Source: Tenrec ecaudatus
Taxonomy: Eukaryota; Chordata; Mammalia; Afrosoricida; Tenrecidae
Direction of reading: 5' to 3'
NCBI RefSeq assembly: GCF_050624435.1
Contig: NC_134537.1
Location: 124,348,086-124,412,085 of the forward strand
DNA: 64,000 nucleotides
Part shown: in pieces, positions 9,815 to 21,911 of the stretch
Numbering within the stretch: position 1 is the first letter of the stretch
How the letters are laid out: each line of letters opens with the position of its first letter
Notes under the pieces: generated by a model
What the model was told of the DNA's origin: nothing
Database searches by the model: none
Seen by the model: only the letters and a program-made list of their open reading frames with translations
Translations under genes and position numbers: made by a program

Positions 9815-9927
9815 TTATCTTCATAGAAGCAGAATGCCAGGACCTGCTCTATAGGGTAAGACCACAGATCTTTTGGTTGCTAGACCAGCAGTTAACTACT
9901 GTGCTGCCAAATCTCCTTCCCAAATGA
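9815..9927 (-). repeat. AfroSINE fragment, inverted
   Basis: It carries the 'tcatagaagcagaatgccag' body and 'agttaactactgtgctgcca' head on the minus strand. Confidence 0.7.
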
Positions 9928-9929
9928 TG

Positions 9930-10205
9930 ATGTTGTTAAACACCATTGAGTCAGCGCCAGCGCACAGTGATCCTAGGCACCACACAATCCCTACCCATCG
10001 TGATCTCTATAGGACAGAAGATAAGGGCAGCTAGATAAGGGCAGAATAATAATAAATAATAAACCAAACGTCCTGCCTTTTAGTCACTTCCAATATATAG
10101 TGACTCAAGGTGCCAGTGAGCAGTGCTGCATGATAAAGTTGTCTGGCTGTAATGTTTAGGCATTCCTGGCACAGAATTGCAGGGTAGGCTCAAAACACTG
10201 ACTTT
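9930..10205 (-). repeat. Decayed AfroSINE fragments
   Basis: Two weak tails are visible, 'acaccattgagtcagcgcc' (about 9945) and 'tatatagtgactcaaggtgc' (about 10095). The order suggests two old copies side by side. Confidence 0.45.
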
Positions 10206-10400
10206 TAAGGTAGAACCCAAACCTCAAACCCACTGCCACCTAGTGACCCTACATGGGTTTTCTAAGACTCTAAATTTTTACAGGAGCAGGTAGCCTCGCC
10301 CCTCTCCTGAAGAACTGCTGGTAGGTTTGAACCTCTGACCTTGTGGTGAGCAGTCCAATGCTTATCAGTCACTGACTGTACACTTTTGGGCTCGCCAAGG
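10206..10400 (-). repeat. AfroSINE, inverted
   Basis: It has the cactgccacctagtgaccc tail, 'tttacaggagcaggtagcct' body and 'agcagtccaatgcttatcag' head on the minus strand. Confidence 0.75.
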
Positions 10401-11956
10401 ACCTCCGGTCAGAGTATGGTACAATCTGAAAACACGGATGGACATCAGTCTGAGTCCTCAGCCTTGGGCAGTGTGTTAAGAATTAACTAAGCAATTAAAC
10501 AATACATTTTTTTAAAGCTCTCAATTTGTACCTGAGTTTGGAGACAGAAGAATGAAAGGGTGACAAACAAGAAGCAGGTCTGCAGCTGGAAGTGCGAGTC
10601 AAGTGTCTGGAAGGATTTCAGCAACGATGGGCCTGTCATTCCAACTCCCTCCTGTCTTTCATTGCTTCCCCTCCACTGTGGGGAAACATCTTCTCCCCCG
10701 ATTTCCCACCTGCACCAAGCGCTTAACTGTCACAAAGGGGAGACACTGCGAAACCACAAATCTGCCTGTGAACAAGCACACCCTTCCCTGGAATGGGAGG
10801 TCAGAGAAGAGGCCAGTTGGCTCAGAAGGCAGCAGCTCACACACAGAACCGCTGCCAAGTGGAAAAACTTGTGAAAGCCGCCCACCGATTTCAGAGATGT
10901 GTGCGAGGATCTGCCTTCTGCCGCAGTCAAGCACGACAACATCCTTCAAAGCTTCCTCCAAGGTTTGCCAATGAATTGACTTTAGTTACAGCTCAACGCT
11001 GAGCATGTGCCTGTGCGTTTGAGCAATACTGACACCAAGTGTTTGAATTCCTGGGCCAGAAAGAGAAGAAGAAAGTGAGGCCGAGAGGTGATATTATAGC
11101 GCCTCACTGTGTCACTGAGAGCCTGCTCATTGTACCTTGTTGGGATCTGTGCATAGAAAGCTTCAGTCCTCAGCCAGTCCTCTTCTGGCTCCCTCAGGTC
11201 CCAGGCTTAACCCTCACTCAAATGTGAATGTGGGTGCTCATGTGAATTTTATTGATTTATTTTGGTGGGGGAGGCCCTTTTGTGAACAGGAAGAATAGTT
11301 ATTTTGAATGATTATTCAATTTATCCAAGTTACAAAAAATTCTAAATCAACTAGTTCTTCCTGAAATTTTTACGTTAGCATTGGGATCTGATTATTGCAT
11401 TTATTGGTAGATTCTCAATGACCGTGTTTCAGCACTATCAGTCCACCAAGCAGAAGTGGAAATGCTGAAAAAGAACCCTGTACACCCACCATCACACTGG
11501 GCTGCGGGAGTCTTCCATTTCATGTATAAAATTTGTGGTTTCTTTTTAAGCAATCCACCTGCCAAATTTTGGGAAAAAAATTTCCGGAGAACTTTTGAAA
11601 TTCAATAACATAAATTTATACATAGAGAAAATTGTTAAGTTGCTGAGATGACCCAATGTCATTTTGTAATTTAAAATCATCTTGTCTCTTTCCATGTATA
11701 ATCAAAAGTGTAAGCAACACAAAAGCCCATTTACAGTGGAAATCACTAATATCCTTGGTTAGATAGGCCAGTAGAGGCAGTTGTCTTTATATCACCTGTA
11801 TAAGAAGTCAAATAAACACAGGTTATCCTGAAACACAACACAACAATACTAATGCTAGCATTAATATGGCTTGGTGTCCATATTAATTCAAATCTGTCTG
11901 ATGTTAAAAGACATTTACTCTTACAACTTCTCCAAAGACAGCTCCAGAAGACAAAC
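10401..11956. other. Unassigned, low-repeat stretch
   Basis: 10550-11000 is moderately GC-rich with open frames up to about 120 codons on both strands, but none resembles a protein I know and none shows a splice pattern. From 11240 the sequence is AT-rich. I see no repeat family. Confidence 0.4.
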
Positions 11957-11961
11957 AACAC

Positions 11962-12457
11962 TGTGTTAGTCCAGGTAGACTAGAGAAACAAATTCATATG
12001 TGTGTATAAGAGAGACTTTTATATAAGGGGTAATTGTACATTAAGAAAGCATCCGGTCCAAGCCCATAAGTCTGATATTAGCTCATATGTCCAGCCTTAC
12101 AGAATACAGTCAATGACATCACAGGCCAGTAGGTGAGAAGTCTTGTGAATCCAGTGGGTTGTAAGCATCTCAGCCCTGGCAGGGGTCTCTACGTGGGTAG
12201 GTCCATGTGGCTTCTCCAGCTCAGGGTACTAGGGTAGTTCCATGTGTCTAGTCAGCTGCAATGTCTCCCAGGGAGTGAAGTAGTGAGCGAGAGAGTCTCT
12301 CCAGCCTCCAAGGAGGAAATACCAGTGTTTTCACAGAATCCTCACGGGAAGGCCATGCCCAGAGAGGCCTCACTGGTTATATCTTGATTGATGGGCCAGA
12401 GTCCACTCCTTCACTTGTAATCCTCTCAAACTGACCCCAGATTATGTAACCACCACA
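11962..12457 (-). mobile_element. Solo LTR, family A
   Basis: The ends are tgtgttag and ccaccaca, so it starts TG and ends CA. A perfect 5-bp duplication aacac lies at 11957-11961 and 12458-12462. On the minus strand a strong TATA box (ttatataaaag, near 12020) lies about 60 bp from the LTR end, with a 'gggcatggcc' GC-box-like site upstream. These are LTR features; the 5-bp TSD fits ERVL/MaLR-type integration. There is no internal sequence, so it is a solo LTR left by recombination. Confidence 0.85.
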
Positions 12458-12462
12458 AACAC

Positions 12463-12548
12463 AATGGGCAAAGGACTTGAATACACAGGTCACCAACGAG
12501 GATATTCAAGTGATCAATACACATATGAAAAGAATATGAACGTCATTA
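12463..12548 (+). mobile_element. L1 ORF2 fragment
   Basis: The pattern 'gggcaaaggacttgaataca ... caagtgatcaatacacatatgaaaagaatatg' is a decayed form of the L1 ORF2 region just before the C-terminal zinc knuckle. The LTR sits at its left edge. Confidence 0.6.
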
Positions 12549-12551
12549 GCT

Positions 12552-12772
12552 ATTGTTACTGTTGTTGGGTACATTTGAGTCAGTTTTGACTCGTAGTGAC
12601 CCCATGAATGACAGCACAAAACACTGCCCGCTCTTCGCATCATCCTCACCAGTGTTATGTTGGAGTCCGTCAGTGCAGCCACTCCGTCAATCCATCTTGT
12701 TGCCCATCCATTTAATGGAGATGAGATGCCACTCCCTTTTTTTCACTGCCCCTCTGCATAGCAATGAACTCT
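12552..12772 (-). mobile_element. RTE/BovB 3' fragment
   Basis: It begins with the antisense (ttg)n-like terminus and contains 'acagcacaaaacactgcccg' and 'cactccgtcaatccatcttg', matching the other minus-strand RTE 3' ends. Confidence 0.75.
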
Positions 12773-12943
12773 GACACCAAACCAAACCCATAGCCATGGA
12801 GTTGGTGGATGCCAACTCAGAGTGACAAGGTAGAACTGCTCCTGTGGATTTCTAAGACCGTAACTGTTCATGGGAGAAGGAAGCCTCATCTTTCTCCTGA
12901 GGTAGTTTAGAACTCCTGACCTTGTGGGTCCACAAGCTTTTAG
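12773..12943 (-). repeat. AfroSINE, inverted
   Basis: It has the caaaccaaacccatagccat tail, gtaactgttcatgggagaag body and a head truncated at about 12943. Confidence 0.8.
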
Positions 12944-12945
12944 AG

Positions 12946-13545
12946 TTCTACAAAGACAACAGCAGCAAAAGTGTCTGAGGTCTTAAAGGCTTGTCTCCAA
13001 ACAAGCAAACTGCTCAGGAAGTAAGCCTCCAGAGAACTCCCCTGTCTGAAACTGAGGGAAGGGAGGACAGTGGTCACTAACCAGAGTGCTGGGGAGAGAA
13101 AGGTAGAGAAGATTGAAGGCAGAAATTTGACCTGCACAGTTAAAACTTTGTTAGTGGATTCCCCTCTGTGATGCAGGCTGGACCTGATTGGCTGTATTTT
13201 TGTTGGCATTGCTGTGTTTGTTTTTTGTTCATTCATAGTACAGTGTATCTCAGAGGTGTGATGTCAATGGAGGTCACCTTCTTGAAGTTGTGCTACATGC
13301 TTTTCTGTTTTTCGGTATATGAAACCCAGGATTGGTGAACTTATAGGGACAGCAGGTAAAATAAGGGGCTTAGGGGAGTGGGGTGTGTACAGTGGCGGTG
13401 GTGGGCTAGAAGGGAGATGATGTCAAGGAGTCCATGTAGAAAAAGAATGGTTGCAAACTGATTGTGGTGGCAGTTGTACATTCTACTTGATGTGGTTGAA
13501 CTATGGAATGATAAGTTTTATGTATTAAATTCCAACTAATTAGAG
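12946..13545 (+). mobile_element. Older L1-like 3' UTR fragment
   Basis: The motif 'gtcttaaaggcttgtctccaaacaag' (12985) is shared with the L1 3' UTR module, and the copy ends near a 'gttttatgtattaaattcc' tail before a (GA)n run at 13543-13557. The middle is unlike the young L1 3' UTR, so it may be an older subfamily. Confidence 0.5.
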
Positions 13546-15080
13546 AGAGAGAGAGAGCAGTTGGCAATGTTGTTTTTCTATAACCACAGGGTTTGTTTTC
13601 TTCAACTGGGGGCTTAGGGCCATCTTTGCTCCTTGGTTTGATGGGAACCCAGCTCATTGTCCAAATATTGTTTCTGGTGTTTCCCTTCCACATTCTAGTT
13701 TGTTGACTAATTCCTGGGGCCTTAACAGCTTGCACGGAGCCATCCAAGATCCAACAATTGGTCTCTATTCATCTGGCGCAGCAGTGGAAGTAGAGTAATT
13801 TGGAGTAACAGGAGGAAATGGAACATGTGACTCGTTGCCTTCATGGACAACTGCCTTCCTTGCTATGAGACTAGAAGAAGTAGAGGGTGTGTGGCTACCA
13901 CTATGGACTATTTTGATCAAAGATTTTGAAAAATTCATCTCATCGGGGCAGAAATGCAGAACATAGTTTCAAATTCTCATGAATGCCAGGATTTCTGGAG
14001 CCATGGAAGCTAGTAGAACCCAAAATATTACCCTGTCAAAATCTTTAAACCAACACTATTCCCTGAGGTCTGTATGGGATCAAATTGTCACGGATAACTT
14101 GAAAGATCAGACAGAAAGTAAAAGGGGCGGTGAGTTTATGTTACTAGTGTAGACATCATTAGGAAAAGGAGAATAAGAATGTCTGCTTCTAAGGGGGAAG
14201 GTCATCAATGTCACTAAACTTTACAGCTACATGTAGACATTGCCGAACAACAACAACAAAAGAAAAGCTCTCTTAAAAAATAATGGGGGGAAACTGGTTC
14301 CAGATTCTGTTCACAGTTGGGATATCCACATTTTGAAATGATTCTCTGAAAAGGGAATGCACGAAACAGGATATTTCCCTGTTGTTTCTGCTTACATTCT
14401 TTGACTTCTATCTGCAAGGATAACTTACGTAGGATCCATATGAATAAGCCGGGTAACATTCTTTAATAAATAAAATTGATGCTTAGTAACAAAGATACTT
14501 TACCAAGGGAAATTAGTTAAACTCACCTGTTCACTTTCCCCTCCTTCCAGCTCTTCTGTGACAATCTAGAGCCTTGACTGCAACTTGCCATCATCTCTGA
14601 AGTTCAGCTGACGTCCACTGTCCCTGGGGCTCTGGTGCGTGATGCTGTGCCAGGTGATTGTCTCATGGCTCTTTCAGAATTAGAAAATGACAGCAGCCTG
14701 ATCAGATGTTATTCTTTTTTGCTTTTTTATTTGAGCAGTCAAGCATGCCTTTAGTGAATTGGCATCTATGTCTGCAGATGCCATACAGACAATAGAGAAA
14801 AATAGGAAACAATAGACCAAGAGAATAAAATTAAAGAGTTCTCTGATACAATTTTACACAAATTAACGACTTCTTATAGCCTTGCGTGGTTGGCTATATG
14901 ATAAATGGGTAATGCCTTGCCTATTAGAAGTACTAAGTAATTTGTGTTAAATGAATTAATAGCAGCCTCTCTTGAGCCAACTAGCACACTCACAATAACA
15001 GAGCTGTGAAAAGGCATACTACTTTCTGCTTTTCCATACGTTTTCAAATGCAATCGAAACTTGATTGTCCATTCCAGTAT
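13546..15080. other. Unassigned stretch with a short GA microsatellite
   Basis: After the GA repeat I find no gene or named repeat. 14530-15000 looks non-repetitive and AT-rich. Conservation cannot be judged from one sequence. Confidence 0.4.
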
Positions 15081-15082
15081 TT

Positions 15083-15430
15083 AAGAAAGCATGCTAACAA
15101 AATGTAAACAATGAAGCACTTAAAATAAACGCCAGTCACAAAAGGACACACCCTGTATTATCTCACTTATATGAAATAAAGTACGCAGAAAAACAACATT
15201 ATTAGTGATGACCAGGAACGGGAGAGACAGGAGGAGGGGAAGTTTTTGCTTAGCAGGAAGTCAGTTTCTGTTGGTGGTGAAATATTTTGGAAAAGGATAA
15301 TGTGAATGCTCGTAGAACTTAAAGAATATAATCCGTCACTGAATTATACATGTGGAAGTTGTTGAATTGATAAATGTTTTGTTGTGTATATTTCCATCAC
15401 AATAAAAAAAGAAAGTAAAACAAAGCATCC
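15083..15430 (+). mobile_element. Ancient mammalian L1 3' end
   Basis: The order 'tatctcacttatatgaaata', 'gttggtggtgaaatattttgg', 'cactgaattatacatgtgga', 'ttgtgtatatttccatcacaataaaaaaag' follows the mammal-wide L1M-type 3' terminus ending in a poly-A. Confidence 0.75.
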
Positions 15431-15499
15431 TATAAATAAACTATTATGTCAATCCACCCAGTTTCATTGTGCGTCTATTTTAGGTCTCCCGAAGTTACT

Positions 15500-15575
15500 G
15501 ACAAGACTGACTCACGGGAGCGCCACGTGTCAGGGCAGAACCATGCTTCAGAGGGTTTTCCGTGGCTTGTTTATT
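15500..15575 (-). repeat. AfroSINE fragment, inverted
   Basis: It contains 'gactgactcacgggagcgcc' and 'gagggttttccgtggc', a decayed tail and body. The rest is lost. Confidence 0.45.
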
Positions 15576-15635
15576 TTATTTTATGACTTATTTTGTTTTA
15601 ATAGAGCATCACACCTTTTTTTCCAGAGTACCTCT

Positions 15636-15851
15636 CAAACCACACCAAACTCATTGCCATTGAGTCGATGATGACTGACTCATAGTGACCTTGTAGAACA
15701 GGGTAGAATGACCCCTGTGGGTTTGTGGGACTGTAACTCTTGGCAGGCATAGAAAGCCCTGTCTTTCTCCTGAGAAGCTGCGGGTGGTTTTGAACTGCTG
15801 GCCTTGCAGACCACAGCCCAACGTGTAACCACTATGCCACCAGGGCTCCTC
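15636..15851 (-). repeat. AfroSINE, near full length, inverted
   Basis: It has the tail (cattgagtcgatgatgactg), body (gtaactcttggcaggcatag) and head (cactatgccaccagggctcc). This is one of the best-preserved copies. Confidence 0.88.
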
Positions 15852-15859
15852 TAGAGGGA

Positions 15860-15912
15860 CTCACTTGGTCAGCAGCCAAGCACGTTAATCATCGGCACCG
15901 GCGCCTTGTAGT
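15860..15912 (-). repeat. AfroSINE head fragment
   Basis: The sequence 'cagcagccaagcacgttaatc' followed by 'ggcaccggcgcc' is an inverted head. Confidence 0.5.
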
Positions 15913-16330
15913 AACTATGCCAATAGGCCTGCGCTCGTCACGTGGACTTCCAGCCCTGTAATGATGGAAAACCATTGCGTCCATGGGGTTTGCCTTCGTT
16001 TGACTCTCTGTGTGCTGCTGCCAATTGAATTTTGACACAAGGATTGATTATCACGTAGAGCTTTGGTTTAAATGTATAGAATATTCTTTTTTGAACGTAA
16101 TCACATATTTAATGATAGAAACAACATTTTACAAAAGAAAATGTAAAATAACTGGCTAAGGTGTTCCTAACACGTCTTTCCATTCCGAGCCTGACTCTTT
16201 GGTACCGCTTCTTCCACTTAGTTGTTGATGTGCAAGCTTTTCCAGAGTTACAAATAGAAGACTGTCATGCGTGTATAGAATGCACACAATGCATATCAAG
16301 AGTGACCAGCAGGAGAATTAGAGGAATCAG
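15913..16330. other. Unassigned stretch
   Basis: No gene or repeat recognised. Confidence 0.35.
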
Positions 16331-16335
16331 GTTTA

Positions 16336-16466
16336 TGTCAAACCAAACCAAACTCACTGCCTCCCAGTCAATGCTGACTAAGCCTTTCTCCCCGGGAGCT
16401 GCTGGTGGTTTCAACCTGCCAAGAGGATTGAAGCCCAACTCATAACTACTACACTGCTGGGTCTAT
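16336..16466 (-). repeat. AfroSINE with internal deletion, inverted
   Basis: The tail (aaccaaactcactgcctccc) is joined almost directly to 'cctttctccccgggagctgc', so about 70 bp of body is missing. Confidence 0.75.
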
Positions 16467-16538
16467 ATAAGCCCTGGGAGCAGCGGGGGGCGGGGGGAGG
16501 CGCTGTCATAAGATGGCACAACATCTGGCTAAAAATTC

Positions 16539-16720
16539 CCTTGTTGTTATTAGTTGCCACTGAGTAGGCTCTGCCACAAAGGGCTCTGAGACACCGCAGA
16601 AGGAAGCCTTGCCTGGATCTGCGCCCTCCTCACCATTGTGCGTGCATTTGAGCCCATTTTTGTTGTCCCTGCATCACTCCACCTCATTGAGCGTCTTTCC
16701 TTCCCCTGCTCCTCTGCTGG
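16539..16720 (-). mobile_element. RTE/BovB 3' fragment
   Basis: It shows the antisense terminus 'ttgttgttattagttgccac', 'tcctcaccattgtgcgtgca' and 'ccacctcattgagcgtc', matching other RTE 3' ends. Confidence 0.7.
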
Positions 16721-17366
16721 AGTCAACGAGGTTTCACAAGATGTGGAGTGACTGGCCAGGCTCTGCAGCCGCCCCGGTCAGACCTGGCCTGGATCCAGCA
16801 CCTCGTGTGTCTACACGCTTGTCACTTGGGAAGGAAGGCTTAAAACTTAAAATGAGAAATAAAGCAGATCATGTTTTTGCGATTAAAAGAAAGTATAATC
16901 TCTGTCTATCAGAATAAGTGAGTAACAAAACTTGAAAATTATTGGTCAGAATTCCACTGTAGCGTGGTCACAAAATTGCTCCTATTACACCCGGATGACA
17001 CAGAACACGGTTTACTCTGCTTTCCTTCGGCTGATTTACTCTCCTGTGTGAGCCCACACCACTGAGTAGCAGGGCGACCTGGGAAATGTAGTCTGTTCAC
17101 GAGAACAGAAGCTGTCCCAGTTGAAGACATATTTCTCAGGCCCTTCAGCAGAAATGTTCAGGCTCTCGGATTTCAGTGCCCTTTCCAGCTGTTCTTCCAG
17201 ATGATGCCGGTATTTCAGAGAGCGTGATTGCCATGATTCATCCTCCCAAATTAGTCATTTTCCTCCCTTTTAAAAATTATATGTTGGGTGCAACAAGCAA
17301 TGCATGGAAAGACAACACAATGGTTTCCATGTCGCTACGAAGCCCCATACCTTTCTGTGTTGTCAT
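16721..17366. other. Unassigned stretch
   Basis: No gene, RNA or repeat recognised. Confidence 0.35.
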
Positions 17367-17570
17367 GTCCCTGGTGGTGTAGTGGTGACACATTGGACTG
17401 CAGTTGGAGAGGGCAGCAGTTTGAAACCACCAGCTGCTCCTCTGGAGAAAGACAAGACTTTTTACTCCTAGAGGCACAGTCTTGGAAACCCACAGGGGCA
17501 ATTCTACCCTGTGATATAGGGTCGCTGTGCGTCAGCATTGACTTGAAGACAGTGAGTTTCGAGTGTACCA
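17367..17570 (+). repeat. AfroSINE
   Basis: It starts tccctggtggtgtagtgg, has the 'cagcagtttgaaaccacc' B-box region and ends 'cattgacttgaagacagtga'. Confidence 0.85.
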
Positions 17571-17649
17571 AGCCCCAAGTCCCCACCATTAGCTGTGTCC
17601 TTCGAGACAATTTCTTTACAGTCATGCAAGCAAGACTTACACATATCGG

Positions 17650-17735
17650 TTAATTTTGAATACCTAGAAATGGAATCGTTATATGGACCTTCCCAACCTG
17701 AACGTGTAATTGAATTAATGCAGACTCATCTCGCC
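17650..17735 (-). mobile_element. Small antisense L1 fragment
   Basis: The 'atacctagaaatggaatcgttatatgga' pattern is antisense to the L1 ORF2 C-terminal block. Confidence 0.4.
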
Positions 17736-17837
17736 TCTGCATAGTGTTTCTGAGCCTGTAAACTCTACTAGAGAAGAGGGCCTCACCTGTCCCCCTTGGT
17801 GCCCTCAGTGAACTTGAATGGCTGGCCTTGCCCTCAG

Positions 17838-17975
17838 CAGAGCCCAGGTGGTGTTATCAGGTAACTACATGGCTGAGTGTTAAGCCTCCCAGCCACTCGG
17901 AGGAAGAAAGTTGAAGCTGTCTGCCCCTCCACAGGCTTCCTATGAGTTGAATGGGCTTGGTGGTAGTGGGTGTCT
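17838..17975 (+). repeat. AfroSINE, deleted
   Basis: The head 'agcccaggtggtgttatcag' joins early to 'atgggcttggtggtagtgg'. The middle is shortened. Confidence 0.55.
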
Positions 17976-18077
17976 TTTTCCCAGGTCAGATGAATCCAGG
18001 ACAGGTTTGGAGAGGGAAAAATTACTGTTAATAATTAGAACAGATAACAGATCCATTCTGTGTCCTCTTTCTACATG

Positions 18078-18292
18078 CTGGGGAACCCTCGTGGCAGAGT
18101 GGTTATATGTTGTGCTGCTAAACTAAAGGTCAGCAGTTTGAAACCACCAGCTCCTCCCCAGGAGACTAAAGGGCATTTCTCCTCCTCTAAAGACTTAGAG
18201 TCTCAGGAACTCTGGGTGGGGGGGGCAGTTCTACCCTGTTCTATAAGTTCACCATGAGTTGGCATTGACTCGATGGCAGCGGGTTTGAGTCT
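18078..18292 (+). repeat. AfroSINE, near full length
   Basis: It has the 'ggggaaccctcgtggcagag' head, 'cagcagtttgaaaccaccag' B-box, poly-G at 18217-18225 and 'ttgactcgatggcagcgggt' tail. Confidence 0.88.
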
Positions 18293-19615
18293 GCGTGCTA
18301 GCTTGAGCAAGAGTGCTGCTTTGGGTTACTGCTTTCTCTAGTCCTCTGGGGATCGCACCTGGCCTTGGGTGGTAATGGGCTAGAGCGCTTTTTTTGTCTG
18401 ATCTGGATACACAGATTCACGGATCCCTTTCTGAGCTAAGCGCCCTCGACCTGCCCCTGTTTTCTCCCTGTGGCACATGGTAGCTGCTTGACTCCAGCAC
18501 GCCACCTGCAGGCCCGGGCATTCTACACCTCTCCACCTGACGAGTTACCTGGGGCCCCTCAGCTGCTGTGAGCCTAGGCCTTGAGCCATAATGAAGGTGG
18601 TGGTGTGCTAAAAGCTGGGAGCTTCTGAGGACCGAGACAGTGCATGACCAACCCCAAGGTTCCCAAGCTGTTTCTGATCTGTTGCTTCCAAAGTCACTTC
18701 CCCTCTGCCCAATGACTGGCCCCAAAAGAGGGCATCTCTCTCAAAGCCTCCAGTTGCAGAAGGAGCAGGCTCCTGCCTTGCCATTGCTGTCAGTGCATCC
18801 TCTGAGGATGCGGTAGCTGCCGTTGAAGAAAGGGAAGGTTGGCCCATTTGGTAACCAGTCTACAGTCTCATTCAGCTACCTGGGTTTGGGGACCACTAAA
18901 GAAACGAGGAAAAATGTCACACTTCACAGATATCTGCTTTGAAGCGGACTACCCCACCGCAGACACAGACAGAAAACGCACTTGAAGGTCAATGTTGAAC
19001 AAAGATGCCATGTGCTCATCGGCCTCGGCTCTCCCTAGAAGCACTGAACTCCATTTGTTGAGGGGACCAGACAGCGAGGAGAGCTCAAGCTGGCAAGTGC
19101 CCCACCCTGCGCCCCTCTAGGTTTGTGATTGGTAGATAATGCCTGACCTCCAGACAAGGAAAAAAGAGAGAAAATTGTGAAAGGGGCATCCCACGACCCA
19201 CATACCTGGAACGGTTCCAACTCATCAAAATAAGACTCTGAAACAGCTACTGGAAAGCACCTTAACTGATACCATCACCGAAAGAGGCACACAGAGAAAA
19301 CACCGTTACTGGACGCACAATGAGTCTTGGGTCCCATGCAGATGTTCTCCTTGACTTGCCCCGCCCCTGTCTTCCCTTGATCTCCTTGTCCCCAGCAGCG
19401 GAGGTTCCCTTTCTCCTGAATTCCAACCGGACTCACAGAGGAGGAGGTGATGTGAAGATGCAGAGAGAGGAGGGATCAGCCACACGCCAGGCACTCCAAG
19501 GGTGGTGAACACAGAAGCTGGGGAGAACATGGACTGTATTCTTCCTCAGAGCCTCCAGAAGCAGCCAACTCTACCCACAGACATCTGATCTGTGGGAGAA
19601 TAAGTGTTTGACCTT
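18293..19615. other. Unassigned GC-richer stretch
   Basis: Open frames up to about 100 codons occur on the minus strand (18417-18847), but I recognise no domain and see no supporting signals. No repeat identified. Confidence 0.4.
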
Positions 19616-19812
19616 CTTATTTTTTTTTTAAGGAAGGGTTTTTTTAAATTTATTTTATTGGGGGTTCTTACAGCTCTGATCACAATCCATACACAGATCC
19701 ATGTGTCAAACACATCTGTACATATGTTGCCATCATCTTTTTCAAAACATTTTCCTTCTACTTGAGCTCCTCATTTCCTCCCTCCCTCCCCGCTCCTTCC
19801 TCCCTCCCTTGT
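19616..19812 (-). mobile_element. L1 3' end, antisense
   Basis: A T-rich start, 'tttattttattgggggttct', 'cacaatccatacacagatcc' and 'cctccctccctccccgctcc' match the antisense L1 3' terminus. Confidence 0.85.
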
Positions 19813-20916
19813 AGTTTGTGTTCATGGGGTCTAAGAGGTCCAGGAAGCTCACACAGGAGTCCAGGGCCTGACTGGGCACAAGGACTCTGGTTCCTACTCT
19901 GAGTGGCGTAAGATTGTAGGGTCTTGTACGATGTTGAGTAGAAGTGTAAGATGAATCCAATTGAATGTGGTTGGTTTTATGATGATAAATGTTACACAGT
20001 ACGATGTCTTCCTATTTAGCTGCCATGGGAAATGCGTCCATATTTTGAATCAGGTAAGCGCCAGGGCTTCATTTCTCTGAGCAGTCCTCCACTGTCGGTA
20101 CTTTCCACACCTTAGCCACCGTTAGGAGTAGTCAACTAGTGACAGACATCAGGTATGTGCTGCCCGTTTCAGCTATGTGAGAAGCGCTACAGTGAATGCT
20201 GGTGTGTTTCTGTCTGTCTGATTCCTGACTGCACTGAACATCAAATACTAGACTCTTGGGTCCTGTATTTCCTTCTAGAGGTGGAACGTTCCGACTTCCC
20301 TTCTCCCTCCCTAGGTGAGGGAGCACATGCTCATAGGACCCCAAGACTTTCCCTGAGACATTGCCCCAGCTCCCCAACTCCCCAGGGCACTTTGATCTTG
20401 CCCTTCAACTAAGAGTCCTTCATGTCCTTCTGTCGCTTGCTGCCACATCACTTAAGAAAGTGGCTTAAGCAGAGTCTTTCTGCATCTCTGCCAAACACTC
20501 TCAAGATGGGCATTTAAACAGGCACCAGATCCCTGATTCATTAAGGATCCGAACAGAAATGTTCGGACTAGCTGTCTCCCTGTCCACAGGGCCCCACCGA
20601 GTCCTGTCAGCAGCAGACTGTGTGTTGACCAGGGAACCCCAGCCTTGGCTTCAAAGCTGTGGAGGTACAATCACAGCTATGGAATGTGCCTTTGGTTGCC
20701 CAGGGAGAAATTGCAATAATGAACGTACTCCCAGTCCCTCCTGGGAAGCGTTCCCAGAGACATGATTGGAAAAAGGAACTATTCTCCAGTGAGGTCTCAA
20801 AACAGCACGGCCAGGATTTGGGGTGTGTTAGAAATGCATCTTCCCAGGACTCATCTGTTAAGACTTAAATTCCCCCCAACTCTGTGTGAGGCATCCTAAC
20901 CCCTGACTCCTGTATA
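19813..20916. other. Unassigned stretch
   Basis: No gene or repeat recognised. The short open frames lack any known motif. Confidence 0.35.
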
Positions 20917-21060
20917 AGGATCTCTGTGGTGGTGCAGTGCTAAAGTGCTTCTCTGCTACCTCAGAAGCAGGCAGTGCTAACAAACCAAGATTAAAGCCTT
21001 GGAAACCCCATGGGACAGATCCACCCTGTCCTGTAGGGTCATGACCATGGTCAGAAGGGG
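20917..21060 (+). repeat. AfroSINE with internal deletion
   Basis: The head 'ggatctctgtggtggtgcag' and the body 'agccttggaaaccccatggg', 'ctgtcctgtagggtc' are present. The B-box region is largely missing. Confidence 0.7.
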
Positions 21061-21911
21061 CAGGTCAACACACATCACTACACACCCTGGAAAGCCAAGG
21101 ATTGGTGCTGCCCGCGATCTAAGTGAAGTCAAGCTATCTGTGAGTTTAGATTCCCGTGTGATGGTCTCTTCTTGGTCTCCTGCTTCAGCAGCGGCACAGC
21201 AACCTGAAGATGTTTAGTGCTGGTACAGAAGGGAGAGGCGGCTTCTCTGGGTGGAAAAGGAGAGATCACAGACTTGGGAGGGAGAAAGTGTGGAGGGAGC
21301 GAGAAAGGTGAGCAATTTGGGTGGAGCAGCTTTGGGGGAGAGTAGCTTTGGAGGGGGCTGGAAAGACGGGGCGGTGGCTTTCCCAATCTGGTTTTGGAGC
21401 TGGGGCTGTGTTTGTTTTGGAGGCTACACTGCGTGGAGACGGGTCCTGGTTGGAGCTGGAATTATTTATCCTCAAAAGATATATCAACGTCCTCATCCCC
21501 AGCAGTGAATATGACTTCATTGCAAATGGTATTCATTAAGATAGGGTCCTATGGGTTGGGGTGACCCTTAATCCAGCAGGATGGTGAGTTTTTGATACCA
21601 GAAGAGCCACAGACACACAGTCACGGGGAGGTAAAAGTGGTACACGTGTAAAAACTAAATCAGAGATTGGAGCCCCGGGGCAACCAGCAGCTTGGAGAGG
21701 CAGGGATCTTTCCCTAGAGCCTTTGGGAAGGACGTGACCCCATTGACACTCTGAATTCAAATTACTTGCCTCCAGACATCTAAGAGAGCAAGTTCCTGTT
21801 GTGTCAACACACTCACTCAATTTATGACACTTTGTTATGACAGTTCCAGGAAATCAAAGCAGCCAGAAACTGGGAACAAGAGTTCCAGAATTCCCCAGGA
21901 CTCATACATAA
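21061..21911. other. Unassigned stretch
   Basis: 21240-21400 is purine-rich on the plus strand (GGAG-type repeats). 21490-21610 vaguely recalls an old mammalian repeat ('gaatatgacttcattgcaaat'), but I cannot name it. Confidence 0.35.

Noticed and set aside
10560..11000. Candidate exon (open frames in three registers)
   Set aside because: No domain recognised, no convincing splice sites and no start context. Left as unassigned.
18417..18847. Minus-strand frames that look like a low-complexity protein exon
   Set aside because: No homology recognised and no splice sites that fit. Kept only as unassigned sequence.
20452..21217. Several overlapping open frames with apparent hydrophobic segments
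   Set aside because: They lie on both strands, partly within an AfroSINE, and show no domain.
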